The notes under the pieces were generated by a model. It was not told where the DNA came from. It was given only the letters and a program-made list of their open reading frames with translations, and did not search any database. Positions 4,323 through 5,377 of a stretch of 5,377 nucleotides of DNA are shown piece by piece (position 1 is the first letter of the stretch; each line of letters starts with the position of its first letter). The translations under genes were made by a program, and so were the position numbers. Source of the stretch: Gammaproteobacteria bacterium (GTDB lineage: Bacteria > Pseudomonadota > Gammaproteobacteria > Steroidobacterales > BM003); NCBI GenBank assembly GCA_026193125.1, contig JAPHSC010000135.1:1-5377 (forward strand), given 5' to 3'.

Positions 4323-5377
4323 ATGAGCGCGTTGATACCCAGAAATATTTTGCTTGGTGTGACAGGTGGAATCGCCGCCTACAAGGCCCCGGACCTGGTT
4401 CGACGGCTGCGGGAGCGGGGCGCCGACGTGCAGGTCGTGATGTCCCGGGGAGCCCAACAATTTATTACACCCATGACTTTCCAGGCGGTGTCCGGTAGAC
4501 CGGTACGCACGGACCTGTGGGATGAGGCGGCCGAGGGGTCCATGGGGCACATTGAGCTGGCGCGCTGGGCCGACCTGGTGCTGATAGCCCCGGCCACGGC
4601 TGACATGATTTCCAAGCTGTCGGCCGGGCTGGCGGGCGACCTGCTCAGCACAGTGTGCCTGGCAACCGAGGCGCCGCTGGTTCTGGCCCCGTCGATGAAT
4701 CGGCAAATGTGGGCAAATCCCGCCACCCAGGCAAACATGGAAACCTTGCGCGCGCGCGGGGTGCAGGTCCTGGGCCCGGGCGAAGGTGACCAGGCCTGTG
4801 GTGAAACCGGCGCCGGACGCATGCTCGAACCCCATGAAATTGCCCAGGCGGTCATGGGTGTGACCGGCGAAGCCGGTCCCCTTGCGGGACTGTCAGTGAT
4901 GATAACCGCGGGCCCCACCCGTGAGCCGATTGATCCTGTTCGTTACATTACGAATCGCAGTTCCGGGAAGATGGGTTTTGCGCTGGCAGAAATGGCTGTG
5001 CATATGGGTGCGAGCGTGACACTGGTGTCAGGCCCCGTGTCCCTGCCCACGCCATCGGGCGCGCGGCGTCTGGAAGTGGAAACTGCGGAGCAAATGCTCG
5101 AGGCGGTGCATGGGAATCTCGCCGGCGTGGACATATTCATCGGTGCGGCGGCGGTGTCCGACTATCGGGTGGAAACCCTGGCCGAGCACAAGATAAAGAA
5201 AACCCGGGATCGCGTGTCCCTGGAGTTGGTGCGCAACCCGGATATCCTCGAATCGGTGTCAACACTACCTGCCGCCCAACGTCCGTATACCGTCGGGTTT
5301 GCCGCTGAGACAGAACAACTTGAGGAATATGCGCGCGCCAAGTTGAGCAGCAAGAAGCTGGATATGATCGCAGCCAA
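4323..5377 (+). CDS. coaBC: Bifunctional phosphopantothenoylcysteine synthetase/decarboxylase (CoaBC/Dfp), 3'-truncated by the window
   Basis: This enzyme carries out two cytosolic steps of coenzyme A synthesis: CTP-dependent ligation of cysteine to 4'-phosphopantothenate (CoaB) and FMN-dependent decarboxylation to 4'-phosphopantetheine (CoaC). The 351 complete codons start MSALIPRNILLGVTGGIAAYK. CoaC, about 1-180: the flavin-binding GVTGGIAAYK, catalytic His76 (MGHIELARWAD), a PASANT-like PATAD at 90-94, the PxMNxxMW motif with Asn126, and Cys159 of the substrate clamp (ACGETGAGRM). CoaB, from about 188: ITAGPTREPIDPVRYITNRS with Asn211, SSGKMG, AAAVSDY around 275-281 and KIKK at 290-293 (Lys290 corresponds to E. 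coli Lys289). E. coli Dfp has 406 residues, so about 55 are missing beyond the window. The frame is uninterrupted. It is transcribed divergently from radC, as in many gammaproteobacteria. Confidence 0.98.
   Translation, partial: MSALIPRNILLGVTGGIAAYKAPDLVRRLRERGADVQVVMSRGAQQFITPMTFQAVSGRPVRTDLWDEAAEGSMGHIELARWADLVLIAPATADMISKLSAGLAGDLLSTVCLATEAPLVLAPSMNRQMWANPATQANMETLRARGVQVLGPGEGDQACGETGAGRMLEPHEIAQAVMGVTGEAGPLAGLSVMITAGPTREPIDPVRYITNRSSGKMGFALAEMAVHMGASVTLVSGPVSLPTPSGARRLEVETAEQMLEAVHGNLAGVDIFIGAAAVSDYRVETLAEHKIKKTRDRVSLELVRNPDILESVSTLPAAQRPYTVGFAAETEQLEEYARAKLSSKKLDMIAA

Noticed and set aside
3516..4835. A 439-codon minus-strand frame that would give RadC a long N-terminal extension
   Set aside because: The extra part lies antisense to the well-supported coaBC gene, has no family similarity, and the 224-residue start has a strong ribosome binding site and RadC-like length.

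Overview
The window reads as a chromosomal segment of a GC-rich gammaproteobacterium. It carries the neighbourhood coaBC (plus strand) divergent from radC-rpmB-rpmG-mutM (minus strand), the same order as around E. coli dfp-radC-rpmBG-mutM. The 78-residue L28 and 51-residue zinc-free L33 are close to the enterobacterial forms. The genus cannot be told from the sequence alone.

Layout: (1) 2-1369 plus, the last ~455 residues of a gamma-glutamyltransferase (ggt), running convergently into mutM. (2) 1369-1755, a non-coding convergent gap filled with repeats: one complete 162-bp palindromic element (A), two partial copies (B, C), and two copies of a different 51-bp hairpin repeat (H1, H2). (3) 1756-2571 minus, mutM/fpg. 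(4) 2572-2832, a gap with a second, diverged full-length copy of the element (D) and the intrinsic terminator of rpmBG. (5) 2833-2988 minus rpmG and 3014-3250 minus rpmB. (6) 3251-3515, a gap with the likely rpmB promoter and a third, still more diverged copy (E). (7) 3516-4190 minus radC. (8) 4191-4322, a divergent promoter gap. (9) 4323 to the end, plus, coaBC without its last ~55 codons.

The genes are housekeeping: glutathione and gamma-glutamyl metabolism, 8-oxoguanine repair, two 50S ribosomal proteins, a JAMM-fold protein of debated function, and the CoA biosynthesis enzyme. The unusual content lies between them. Three of the four gaps longer than 100 bp hold a member of one ~160-bp imperfect-palindrome family, with recognisable arms and a changeable central stem-loop. 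A and E begin exactly at the TAG stop codon of the preceding gene (ggt and radC). In B and C the central hairpin appears to have been replaced by the 51-bp hairpin. The two 51-bp copies differ at four positions, and the differences keep the fold. These repeats, not the genes, are what deserves a second look.
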